Shown: piece by piece, positions 10,385 to 18,718 of the stretch
How positions within the stretch are numbered: position 1 is the stretch's first letter
Layout: every line of letters begins with the position of its first letter
Position numbers and translations under genes: made by a program
The notes under the pieces: model-generated
Database searches by the model: none
Told to the model about the DNA's origin: nothing
Seen by the model: the letters and a program-made list of their open reading frames with translations, nothing else
NCBI GenBank assembly: GCA_965261725.1
Contig: CBDHDU010000034.1
Span: 1-64,000 of the forward strand
Reading direction: 5' to 3'
Source: CANDOC01 sp965261725
Lineage (GTDB): Bacteria > Pseudomonadota > Gammaproteobacteria > Pseudomonadales > Endozoicomonadaceae
DNA length: 64,000 bases

Positions 10385-10483
10385 TTACAGCACAAGCATT
10401 TGCGCAGCTGCAGTCGTTACAACCCCAAGTGTGAAAACAACAATGAGAACGGATACCAGGTCGGGTGATCTTTTATAATGCAT
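10385..10483 (-). CDS. Small single-pass membrane protein (32 residues)
   Basis: A very short ORF on the minus strand in the otherwise gene-poor stretch 10301-10773. The ATG at 10483 is preceded by AAAGGATAG, a good ribosome-binding site about 8 bases away. The peptide starts MHYKRSPDLVSV and continues as one hydrophobic helix (LIVVFTLGVVTTAAA). The layout of a basic, KRSPDL-type N-terminus followed by a single membrane segment resembles small conserved inner-membrane proteins seen in gammaproteobacteria, but I cannot name a family. The rest of 10301-10773 shows no further gene; it is AT-rich towards the HAD-like gene and probably holds its promoter. Confidence 0.5.
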   Translation of the reverse strand: MHYKRSPDLVSVLIVVFTLGVVTTAAAQMLVL

Positions 10484-11391
10484 GTGACTATCCTTTGCTC
10501 GACATCAGGTGATGAAATTCATACCAGTAAGGGGGCGATGAGCGAGCTGAAAAAAATTATTTGAGTTTTTGAATTATGCCGGTGCTCAACAATGCACCGT
10601 TATGACTTATGACAAATACAAATTTAAAAAGTTCACTGTAAAACCACAAAGTTATACATATATTTACTTATTTGTTTTGATCGATTAAACGACAGTCCAT
10701 TTCTGGTGGATTTGTAGCTCTGCTATAACTTTACTATCCCGTTGTAGTTATAGAGTTATCATCAAGAGATGCAATGAACCGCTACGCACTGTTGTTTGAT
10801 ATGGATGAGACGCTTTGGCATAACATTCGTTATGGTGAACGACTGGTGATGCGGCGTTTGCCCGGGCAGGTGGGTACAGGAAAGGGAGAGCTGACATCCT
10901 GGCAGAAAGACAATAAAAGTAGTGGAACGTACCGTGCATGGACTGTTACGGATTATGCAGGGTTGCCCTCGTTACCTCCTCAGCCACTAGGAACCTTTGG
11001 TCATAACAGGGCTGTTGGAGGTGAAATCTGGGGACTTGCCGGTGACGCAATGAAGGAGCTGATCGATGTACTTAACAGGTGCGTACCATTTTTAAATAAA
11101 TTCATTTTAGATTTTGTTATTGCGCATGGGGAGTGGCACCCTCAAGCGGTTAAATATTTTTTTCGTGACTATTTGGGGGCTTCTGATTTGCTGCTCTGGA
11201 ATATTCATATTTTGAACAGTACCCATATAGACGGGGACTACCTTGGCATAACTGTCAGTGACAATAAGGCAGAAACGCTGGACCGTTATATGCAGCATTG
11301 GTACATGGAGCAAGTAACAGAAGTACCAGGGCGAAAGCACCGCGCTGACCATAGTTCCACACTAACCGGTTTTTAGAACACAAAGTCATAA

Positions 11392-12417
11392 GGCTCTTAA
11401 TGGATTCCGGGGTGTTGAGGTAACTGCGGTTGAAACTAACGTCCACATTAGTGTAAAACAGCGGTATGATGAAGTTTCATGATCTCCTCGATAACGCCAA
11501 ATGTTACGAACAAGTCAGGCAAATGCGCTGGCCGGATGGTGTCGTTTGTCCTCGCTGTCAAAGCCCTGATATTACCCGACAAGGTAAAGATGACACTCAG
11601 CCGGAGCGACAGCGTTACTGGTGCAAGTGTTGTCGGCGTCGCTTTGATGATCTGACTTTATCGGTGTTTTCAGGGCATCACCAGCCTTTAAAAATCTGGA
11701 TACACTGCTTGTACCTGATGTCACTCAATCAGTCGAACAGACAGATTGCACTTGAACTTGACCTGAACAAAAGCGATGTGCAAAAGATGACACAGCAACT
11801 CAGGACAAGTGTCTGCAACAAACGCCCGGTCACCGTTCTGGACGGCAAGGTTGAATGTGACGAGGTTTACGTTGTATCGGGGCATAAAGGCCAGCCTGAA
11901 GCGGTGAAAAAAAAGGGCGGACAGCCCGCCGTAACCGTTTGAGAGGTGCTCGTGGTCGCGGTACTCTGGAGAAAGAAAAGCCTCCGATCTTTGGCATGAT
12001 CCAGCGGGGTGGGCAGGTTGTGATCCGTATGCTGCCTAATGTCAAGCAGGTAACAATCAAGCCCCTGATTACAGAATTCATAGCGCCGGGAACGCTGATT
12101 TATACTGATGAATACAGCATTTACGACAGGCTTGAGCAATGGGGTTATGATCGTAAATCTGTCTGTCATGGCGCTGGGGAGTATGCCCGGGATGAAGATG
12201 GTGATGGTTTTCACGAGGTGCATGTGAATACGATGGAGGGCTTCTGGTCGTTGCTGCGATCCTGGTTGCGCCCTCACCGTGGAATTTCACAGGATAAGCT
12301 GCCACTATACTTGGGATTTTTTGAATGCATCCATAACATCAAACGTAGGGGAAAAGCAGCTATTTCAGGGTTGCTTGGCTTGCTGCTGGGGTAACCCCCC
12401 GGAATCCATTAAGAGCC
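11392..12417 (+). mobile_element. IS1595-family insertion sequence (copy inside MITE A)
   Basis: A 1,026-bp element with about 21-bp near-perfect inverted repeats beginning GGCTCTTAATGGATTCC. It is flanked by the 8-bp direct repeat AGTCATAA (11384-11391 and 12418-12425), the length expected for IS1595. It inserted into the MITE after the MITE had already broken the HAD-like gene. Only one copy of this particular IS is present in the window; it differs from the other IS1595-family element at 50608 and 60431. Confidence 0.88.
11466..12394 (+). CDS. IS1595-family transposase, two frames joined by -1 frameshift
   Basis: The first frame (11466-11942) has a zinc ribbon (CPRC...CKCC) and the start of the DDE domain (DGKVECDEVY). 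The second, in the -1 frame and open to 12394, carries GARGRGTLEKEKPPIFG, the second Asp (YTDEYS) and the catalytic Glu (TMEGFWSLL). The frames overlap at eight adenines (11907-11914) read in frame as AAA AAA AAG, the classic A AAA AAG slippery heptamer. A -1 slip there gives one continuous transposase of about 310 residues. Either frameshifting is programmed, as in many IS families, or one A has been lost. The rest of the element is intact, which favours function. Confidence 0.75.
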
Positions 12418-12784
12418 AGTCATAATTGCGACTATCGTAATGCAGATATAGCGATAAAAATACAATAAATTGTGGAGCTATTATCCGTCAGTTCACATTT
12501 ATTTGCACTAAAGTACACCCCGTACTTTCGCCCTGACAGAAGTACGGCGTCGCTTTTGCCGCAAAGTGACAAGAACCAGAAATGTTTGTTATTTCAACCC
12601 GGCGGATGTGTATGTGTTTGATGATTCTGCCACCGTTCTGGAGCAGGCCATAGAAAAAGGATTTCATGCCATTAACTCAACTGGAGCCGGATTCTCAGAT
12701 ACACTGTATCAACTCGCAGCTAACATTCGCAGTGCATACTGTTGGAGTGAAGATAGCTACGAGATTATCGATTCAGAATGAATT

Positions 12785-13099
12785 CTAGTTTTTATCCTGA
12801 ACTAACACCCAAGGTGTAACCACAACAGCCCATAGCTGTGCATCCTTCTCAAACCACTTCAAAGCCTGCTCATCCGAAGCGAACATAATGGCATTTTGCC
12901 GGATCAAACTTTCCACCGAGTCAGTATCATTTTCAACCAGCTGAGCCGCGATTTGCACAAGATCGAGATCCGATCTGACAGCAATGACCCGCCCCTGAGC
13001 ATAAGAGCGTTGTAGTTCGAGCCACGGAATTTGTGCGGTTTGAAGATTAAGGGCATCGCTTGCAGTGACGTTCTCGGGCAGGTTCTCTGATACAGACAT
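12785..13099 (-). CDS. DUF2288 family protein
   Basis: A 104-residue protein with the features of DUF2288: an acidic VIAVRSDLDLVQIA segment, a variable helical middle and the C-terminal WAVVVTPWVLVQ signature. The family is widespread in gammaproteobacteria and cyanobacteria and has no established function. The gene ends 3 bases from the stop of the broken HAD-like gene (convergent), and its start lies about 80 bases downstream of the end of the acyl-CoA dehydrogenase gene on the same strand, so co-transcription is possible. It appears intact, with a normal length. Confidence 0.7.
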   Translation of the reverse strand: MSVSENLPENVTASDALNLQTAQIPWLELQRSYAQGRVIAVRSDLDLVQIAAQLVENDTDSVESLIRQNAIMFASDEQALKWFEKDAQLWAVVVTPWVLVQDKN

Positions 13100-13179
13100 A
13101 TTATTGAATTATTAGTTCTTAAAATAAAAACAGGAGACTACCATGAAAGCAGCCTCCTGTGAGAACTCAAAGGCGAGGA

Positions 13180-14982
13180 TTAGATTTCGCCGAAATCGTC
13201 TTCAGCCATATCCATCAGGTTGTCCGGGCCGGACTCAATGCAGGCTTTATGCATATGAGCACGGGGCAGAATGCGCTGGAAGTAGAACTCAGCAGTTTGA
13301 ATCTTGGCCTTGTAGAAGCCTTCCTCTGTTGTACCTGCTGCTAATTTTTCTTTGGCGATACGTGCCATATCAGCCCAGAAGTAAGCGAGGCTGATATAAC
13401 CGGAATACATCAGGTAATCGACAGAGGCAGCACCCACCGCTTCTTTATTCTGCATGGCGGTCATACCAACTTTCACCGTCAGCTCGCCCCATTCTTTATT
13501 GAGTGCTGTCAGCGGTTCAACAAAGGATTTAATGTCTGCGTTTTCTTCATTGGCTTTGCAGAACTTGTGAATCACTTTAGTGAATGCCTTGAGTGATTCA
13601 CCCTGGGTCAGCAGCACTTTACGACCCAGCAAATCCAGCGCCTGAATACCGGTTGTACCTTCATAAAGCATGGAAATCCGGCTGTCGCGGACATTCTGCT
13701 CCATGCCCCATTCACTGATGAACCCGTGGCCACCAAAACATTGCAAACCAAGGTTGGATGCCTCAAAGCCGGTCTCAGTAATAAAGGCTTTCACAATAGG
13801 AGTCAGGAAGCCAAGCAGCTGATCAGCCTGTTTGCGGGCATCTTCATCTGGTGCATGTTGAGCCAGGTCGGCCTGTTGGGATGCATAATAAATCAGTGCC
13901 CGGTTACCTTCAGCAAAAGCTTTGATGGTAAGCAGCATACGGCGAACATCAGGGTGAACAATAATTGGATCTGCCGAACCATCCGGATTTTTAGGACCGC
14001 TCAGTGAACGCATCTGTAAACGTTCGCGGGCATATCGAAGGGCACCCTGATAAGCGACTTCAGCATGGGCAAGCCCCTGCATACCGGTACCGATACGGGC
14101 GGTATTCATAAAGGTGAACATGCAGTTCAGACCTTTATTGGGTGGTCCGATCAGAAAACCGGTCGCGCCATCGAAATTCATGACACAGGTTGCATTACCG
14201 TGGATACCCATTTTGTGTTCAATGGAGCCACAGGAAACACTGTTCTTGTCGCCAATATTGCCAGAGGCATCAGGAACAAACTTGGGAACAATAAACAGTG
14301 AAATACCTTTAGTGCCTTTTGGAGCATCCGGCAGGCGCGCCAGTACGATATGAACAATATTTTCACTCATATCGTGATCACCGGCGGAAATAAATATCTT
14401 GGTCCCGGTGATTTTGTAGGAACCGTCAGCCTGTGGTTCAGCCTTGGTACGCAACATTCCCAGATCAGTACCGCAGTGGGATTCTGTCAGACACATCGTA
14501 CCGGTCCATTCACCGGTAACCATTTTAGTGAGATAGGTTTCCTGCTGCTGTTTATCACCGTGTGCTTCCAGGGTATTCATGGCGCCATGACTGAGGCCGG
14601 GATACATGCCCCATGACCAGTTGGCTTCACCCACCAGTTCACTGATAACCAGACCCAGAGAGTGGGGAAGGCCCTGACCGCCAAATTCAGCGCTGTTCGC
14701 CAGTGATGGCCAGCCACCTTCAATATATTGTTGATAAGCTTCTTTAAAACCGGAAGGTGTTGTTACGCCTTCTTCAGTCCACTGGCAACCCTCACGGTCG
14801 CCTGTCTGATTAAGCGGTGCGAGTACCTGTTCGGTAAACTTGGCACCTTCCTCGAGGATGGCATCAACCATATCGGGAGTAGCTTCTTCCGCACCCGGCA
14901 GGGCAGCGTAGTGCTCTGGGTAACCAAGTAATTCGTCGCGAACAAAGCGGATATCACGGAGTGGGGCCTTGTATTCCGGCAT
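13180..14982 (-). CDS. Acyl-CoA dehydrogenase with C-terminal extension (FadE5/DmdC-like)
   Basis: A 600-residue flavoprotein of the long acyl-CoA dehydrogenase subgroup that introduces the alpha-beta double bond into acyl-CoA. Seen in the sequence are the conserved start MPEYKAPLRDIRFV, the FAD/substrate motif MCLTESHCGTDLG, the GHGFISEWGMEQ segment and LYEGTTGIQALDLLGRK. The DUF-type C-terminal extension ends in HKACIESGPDNLM. I chose the ATG at 14982, where AAAGGG precedes it; an in-frame ATG at 15030 would add 16 residues not typical of the family. Relatives include DmdC (methylmercaptopropionyl-CoA dehydrogenase) and fatty-acid FadE5; the substrate cannot be fixed here. It is a single-gene unit with its promoter probably in 15000-15280. 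Confidence 0.88.
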   Translation of the reverse strand: MPEYKAPLRDIRFVRDELLGYPEHYAALPGAEEATPDMVDAILEEGAKFTEQVLAPLNQTGDREGCQWTEEGVTTPSGFKEAYQQYIEGGWPSLANSAEFGGQGLPHSLGLVISELVGEANWSWGMYPGLSHGAMNTLEAHGDKQQQETYLTKMVTGEWTGTMCLTESHCGTDLGMLRTKAEPQADGSYKITGTKIFISAGDHDMSENIVHIVLARLPDAPKGTKGISLFIVPKFVPDASGNIGDKNSVSCGSIEHKMGIHGNATCVMNFDGATGFLIGPPNKGLNCMFTFMNTARIGTGMQGLAHAEVAYQGALRYARERLQMRSLSGPKNPDGSADPIIVHPDVRRMLLTIKAFAEGNRALIYYASQQADLAQHAPDEDARKQADQLLGFLTPIVKAFITETGFEASNLGLQCFGGHGFISEWGMEQNVRDSRISMLYEGTTGIQALDLLGRKVLLTQGESLKAFTKVIHKFCKANEENADIKSFVEPLTALNKEWGELTVKVGMTAMQNKEAVGAASVDYLMYSGYISLAYFWADMARIAKEKLAAGTTEEGFYKAKIQTAEFYFQRILPRAHMHKACIESGPDNLMDMAEDDFGEI

Positions 14983-15243
14983 CTTTGTACCCTTTTGACC
15001 TCTGGTTATCAGGTATGCGATGCGCTCCAAGGCTCCTCTGGACAGTAGAGTGCCTCAAACGCCGCAGTATTTATTATTGATTATAGCGTTATTTAAACGA
15101 GTGTTTGAAACTTACGTTTAGATCGATTTGTTGTCAAGAGCACAAGGTATAGAATCTACCTGTCAGTAAGTTGCTAATATGGGGTATCAGGCAGTGATAT
15201 GCCTTTAAAATGATGGCTTTGTTAGATAAATATCATAAGACTG

Positions 15244-15269
15244 GTAGCCAGTGAGCTTGCACTGGCTAC
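15244..15269 (-). terminator. Hairpin downstream of the biotin operon
   Basis: A perfect stem GTAGCCAGT/ACTGGCTAC with an 8-base loop, 18 bases after the bioD stop. No clear T-run follows on either strand, so it may be a weak or Rho-assisted terminator, or an RNA-stabilising hairpin. The remaining bases of 15000-15286 show no gene. Confidence 0.4.
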
Positions 15270-15286
15270 ACCGAAAAGGGAGGTAT

Positions 15287-15958
15287 TTAAGGAAGTGTCA
15301 GCTTGGTAGCCGCTTCAGACTCTGATCCTGATTCTTGCCACGGAACATAACCCAGAAAGGGTGCATCAATCATCCGTTTCAGCGTTTCCAGATTATCTTC
15401 TTTGCGCAGCATATTCGGGTCAACTTGGTTAGCTACCCAACCAGCAATATTCAGGCGGTCATGGCGGATGGCTTCATAAGTCAGCACGGCGTGATTAATA
15501 CAGCCCAGTTTCATGCCAACCACCAGAATGACAGGAATATCCAGCAGCTGTGGAATATCCGCAAAGGTTTCTTCATTATTCAGCGGAACCCGCCAGCCAC
15601 CGGCACCTTCGATCAGGGTTATATCTGCATCATGTTCCATGACCTGACGACATTGTTGTGATAACTGGCTGGCACTTAAATATTTGCCCACTTCCTGTGC
15701 AGCAATATGGGGTGCAATAGGAGGCTCGACCGCTTCAGGGTTCACCGTTTCGTAAGGAAGCGCCATCGTCATCGCCTGCATTAATGCCAGTGCGTCACCA
15801 TTACGCAGACCATCCGGCGTTACTTCACAACCGGCAGCCGCGGGTTTTACCGCTGCCGTTGAGAGACCTTCCTGCTTTGCTTTATTTAATAGCGCAACAC
15901 TGACAAATGTTTTTCCTGCATCGGTATCGGTGCCGGTCACAAAAAAAGTATTACCCAT
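15287..15958 (-). CDS. bioD: Dethiobiotin synthetase
   Basis: A 223-residue ATP-dependent enzyme that closes the ureido ring of dethiobiotin from 7,8-diaminopelargonate and CO2. The P-loop GTDTDAGKT (residues 9-17) is diagnostic, followed by VKPAAAG and the second conserved block IEGAGGWRVPL, with VVGMKLGCINHA further on. Length is normal for BioD. It is the last gene of the bioBFHCD cluster, 18 bases after bioC. The preceding pathway enzyme, BioA, is not in this window, so biotin synthesis depends on a gene elsewhere. Confidence 0.96.
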   Translation of the reverse strand: MGNTFFVTGTDTDAGKTFVSVALLNKAKQEGLSTAAVKPAAAGCEVTPDGLRNGDALALMQAMTMALPYETVNPEAVEPPIAPHIAAQEVGKYLSASQLSQQCRQVMEHDADITLIEGAGGWRVPLNNEETFADIPQLLDIPVILVVGMKLGCINHAVLTYEAIRHDRLNIAGWVANQVDPNMLRKEDNLETLKRMIDAPFLGYVPWQESGSESEAATKLTLP

Positions 15959-15976
15959 TGTTTTTACACCTTGTTC

Positions 15977-16789
15977 TCACAACTTGTTTTTCCTCTGGGG
16001 AGGCTTTCTCAGTACGCCGTAAATTACCTGCCAGCTGGCAGGCAGACCATTGGGTTCTCTGAAGTTTTCATATGCTGTTTGCAACAGATTTATGCGCTTG
16101 CGGCTGGTCAGTCCGCTGCTTTGGCCCTGTAAAATCGTATTAACGCCAAGTGCCTTTAGTTCTCGTAAAAGCGTCAGGGCTTCAGGGTAATAGAGGACTT
16201 CTTTAGTGCACTCAAGCTGCAAGGTTTGCAGAGGGCCAGACAGAATACGGTGTTGCTGCACATCAAAAGATTCGTAGCGATTAACGTGAATGCCTTTGTC
16301 GATCTGGCGCCATGATTCATGCAGCTCATTCAAACTACCGGCGGCGAGTGTTGAGAACACAAAATAACCACCGGGTTTGAGAATGGTCATAATCTGCTCA
16401 AGGGTATGATCAAGGGATTCGCACCACTGAATAGCCAGACTGGAAAATGCTAAATCAAAACTGTTTGGCTTGAATGGCAATTGTTCAATATCACCGGCAC
16501 ACCAGTGATTATTGGTACCACTGTTAAATTGCTGTGCGTGCTGGAGCATTCCCATCGCCAGATCCATACCGACAATCTGAGCATCGGGGAATCGGGTGGT
16601 TAACTGTGCCGTCTGATGACCAGTACCTGAACCCAAATCCAGTATCCGACCACATTCAGCTATACCAGGAATATTATGTAATACCTGTTGTGCAACCCAT
16701 TCCTGCAAGGTGGCAGCAGCATCATAAGTGTGAGCGGCCCGGCTGAAGTTGGCGGCGATACGTGCCTTGCCTGATGTCGATTCCATCAT
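15977..16789 (-). CDS. bioC: Malonyl-ACP O-methyltransferase
   Basis: A 270-residue SAM-dependent methyltransferase that caps malonyl-ACP as a methyl ester so fatty-acid synthase can build the pimeloyl chain. Motif I is ILDLGSGTGHQ; FDLAFSSLAIQWC and LKPGGYFVFSTL are further BioC hallmarks, as is the N-terminal ANFSRAAHTYD. The start overlaps the bioH stop by 4 bases (16786-16789), indicating translational coupling. BioC acts at the head of the pathway and BioH removes its methyl group at the end of chain assembly, so the adjacency is functionally expected. Confidence 0.95.
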   Translation of the reverse strand: MMESTSGKARIAANFSRAAHTYDAAATLQEWVAQQVLHNIPGIAECGRILDLGSGTGHQTAQLTTRFPDAQIVGMDLAMGMLQHAQQFNSGTNNHWCAGDIEQLPFKPNSFDLAFSSLAIQWCESLDHTLEQIMTILKPGGYFVFSTLAAGSLNELHESWRQIDKGIHVNRYESFDVQQHRILSGPLQTLQLECTKEVLYYPEALTLLRELKALGVNTILQGQSSGLTSRKRINLLQTAYENFREPNGLPASWQVIYGVLRKPPQRKNKL

Positions 16790-17529
16790 AGGCCAACCGC
16801 CTTACCGATCCTTGTGGCGATAGTTTCCGGAGCATCCAGAAAAAAAGTATGACCGCCCGCAAAGGTCTGAACATCATGAGATGGCCAGCGTTGTTGCAGT
16901 GAGTTTGCCATCGCTGCTGGCACCAGTGCATCGTCAGTTCCCAGTAAATGGGTAACCGGGCACTGAACATCGGACAGCGCAGGGCGAAGGTCATCGCCAA
17001 GTCTTTGCAATAAAGGCGCTAAAGACTCAGAAACAGTGTTTGTCTGCAGAAGGGCACGAATATCGCGGGTTTGCTGTCGCTGGTGGCTGCTGCCTTTGGT
17101 GCAAAGGCCAACAAACTGTTTCAACGTTGTATTGATATTCTGATTAGCATTGCTAACGAATGTATCGAATGTATCCGCAGGCATGGCGGCAGGCCAGTCA
17201 TCCCTCTGCATAAAGCAGGGATTCCCGGCGAGTGTGATTAAGTGATTTACTTTATCGGGATAGTGACTGGCATACAGTGTGCAAAGTTGTGCACCTAATG
17301 ACCACCCAGCAAGCGTAATACCTGTCGTCGTTGTGTCGGTTATAGATGAAAGCTGTTGATTCAGGTTGCTAACCAGTGTTTCCCAATCGCAGCCTGATAA
17401 TTCTTTATCAGCAAAGCCGGGAAGTGTTAACACTGATACATTGAAGTTATCTGCAAGCGCATCCGCCAGTGGTTGCATAACGTCAGCAGGCATCCCCCAG
17501 CCAGAGACCAATGCTAAAGATGGTTTCAT
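16786..17529 (-). CDS. bioH: Pimeloyl-ACP methyl ester carboxylesterase
   Basis: A 247-residue alpha/beta hydrolase. The nucleophile elbow GWSLGAQ carries the catalytic Ser, LLGTDDALVP the Asp, and the final GGHTFFLDAP the His. It hydrolyses pimeloyl-ACP methyl ester, ending elongation and releasing pimeloyl-ACP for BioF. Both ends overlap neighbours by 4 bases (bioF at 17526-17529 and bioC at 16786-16789), so the three are coupled. Placing bioH between bioF and bioC in the operon is common in non-enteric gammaproteobacteria, unlike E. coli where bioH is unlinked. Confidence 0.94.
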   Translation of the reverse strand: MKPSLALVSGWGMPADVMQPLADALADNFNVSVLTLPGFADKELSGCDWETLVSNLNQQLSSITDTTTTGITLAGWSLGAQLCTLYASHYPDKVNHLITLAGNPCFMQRDDWPAAMPADTFDTFVSNANQNINTTLKQFVGLCTKGSSHQRQQTRDIRALLQTNTVSESLAPLLQRLGDDLRPALSDVQCPVTHLLGTDDALVPAAMANSLQQRWPSHDVQTFAGGHTFFLDAPETIATRIGKAVGL

Positions 17530-18704
17530 GCTGCGGCCTCCTGAATATCAACAGCCTGCTCTTCCAGAGCATCAAGCAGCTGATCAACCTGTTCTTCTGT
17601 ATGCGCGGCACTGAAGGTGAATCGTAACCGGGATTCACCTTTGGGGACTGTAGGCGGGCGAATCGCAGTAACGAGTATGCCTTTGTTCTTCAGTTGTTGG
17701 CTGACTTTCAGGGCATTTTCAGCAGAACCGACTTTTAAAGGCTGTATTGGTGTCGGTGAATCCATCAACTCTAAGCCAAGTGACTGGCAGCCGTTTCTGA
17801 AACGGGCAATCAGATTATTCAGATGCGTGCGTCGCCAGTCTTCTTTTTCAATCAGCTGCAGACTGGTTAGTGTTGCGGCTGCAACGGCAGGCGGCATTGA
17901 GGTGGTATAGATATAAGTGCGGGCGAACTGAATCAGGGTTTCAATTAATGCTTCTGAACCGGCAACAAATGCGCCCGAGGTACCAAAGCCTTTCCCCAGA
18001 GTGCCAACCAGCACTGGCAGTTCATCCGTGGTTAAACCAAAGTGATCTGCACAACCTCTGCCGCCTTTCCCCAGCACACCAAATCCGTGAGCGTCATCAA
18101 CCATTAACCAGGCGTCGTGAGCCTGAGTCTTTTCAAGTAACTGGGGCAGGGGAGCAATATTGCCATCCATGCTGAACACACCGTCAGTTACAACCAGTTT
18201 CCGGTGCGCTGATGAACGGGACAGGCGTTGCTCAAGAGAAGTTGCATCAGCATGCAGATAACGCTGGAAACGGGCACCGCTTAATTGCCCTGCATCCAGT
18301 AATGACGCATGATTTAACCGGTCATGGAAAATGGCATCTTTGTTTCCCAACAAGGCGCTGATGACGCCAAGGTTGGCCATGTAGCCAGTAGAAAACAGTA
18401 ATACCCGCGGGCGCCCGGTGAATTCAGCGAGTGCATCTTCCAGCTGATGATGTGCCTGACTATGGCCTATCACCAGATGCGAAGCACCGCCGCCAACACC
18501 ATACTCATTAGCGGCCTGCCGGAAACTTTTCAGTACATCCGGGTGATTAGCGAGCCCCAGATAATCATTACTGCAGAAAGCCAGATAACGGCGACCGTCA
18601 ATAGTAACTTCCGGTCCCTGTGGTGTTTCCAGCGTCATGCGTTGCCGGAACAGATTTGCCTGTCGGCGTGCAGTGAGTTCGGCTTCCAGATTAAATGCTG
18701 TCAT
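17526..18704 (-). CDS. bioF: 8-amino-7-oxononanoate synthase
   Basis: A 392-residue PLP-dependent alpha-oxoamine synthase that condenses pimeloyl-ACP with alanine. Seen in order: FCSNDYLGLANH near the N-terminus, GVGGGASHLVIGH, the cofactor-binding VDDAHGFGVLG, and the PLP-lysine region VGTLGKGFGTSGA. Length and motif order match the family exactly. It follows bioB by 14 bases and overlaps bioH by 4 bases. The start codon ATG at 18704 sits a few bases after a GA-rich stretch that can serve as a ribosome-binding site. Confidence 0.96.
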   Translation of the reverse strand: MTAFNLEAELTARRQANLFRQRMTLETPQGPEVTIDGRRYLAFCSNDYLGLANHPDVLKSFRQAANEYGVGGGASHLVIGHSQAHHQLEDALAEFTGRPRVLLFSTGYMANLGVISALLGNKDAIFHDRLNHASLLDAGQLSGARFQRYLHADATSLEQRLSRSSAHRKLVVTDGVFSMDGNIAPLPQLLEKTQAHDAWLMVDDAHGFGVLGKGGRGCADHFGLTTDELPVLVGTLGKGFGTSGAFVAGSEALIETLIQFARTYIYTTSMPPAVAAATLTSLQLIEKEDWRRTHLNNLIARFRNGCQSLGLELMDSPTPIQPLKVGSAENALKVSQQLKNKGILVTAIRPPTVPKGESRLRFTFSAAHTEEQVDQLLDALEEQAVDIQEAAA

Positions 18705-18718
18705 AGAAGCAACCTCGA

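Larger units (their letters stand above)
11327..12535. mobile_element. MITE copy A (175 bp) split by an IS1595-family element
   Basis: Non-coding element with terminal inverted repeats CAGGGCGAAAG/CTTTCGCCCTG, flanked by a perfect 10-bp duplication ACAGAAGTAC (11317-11326 and 12536-12545). Without the internal IS and its duplication it is 175 bp, and it matches the 174-bp element at 45235-45408 in inverse orientation. It has no coding capacity. The ends start with the same CAGGGC as the ISAs1-family element in this window, which also makes a 10-bp duplication, so that transposase family may mobilise it. Confidence 0.85.
10774..12781 (+). pseudogene. HAD-like hydrolase gene interrupted by nested insertion
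   Basis: Two pieces (10774-11326 and 12546-12781) join in frame when the inserted DNA and one copy of the 10-bp target duplication ACAGAAGTAC are removed, giving 262 residues. The N-terminus has a HAD motif I (LLFDMDETLW, with nucleophile D9 and D11) and the C-terminal piece has the acidic motif IV (VYVFDDSATV) followed by a short strand (GFHAINSTG). This supports a HAD-superfamily phosphatase-like fold; the substrate is unknown. As it stands the 5' piece would be translated into the MITE and end after about 15 foreign residues, so the enzyme lacks its motif IV and is almost certainly inactive. Confidence 0.8.
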
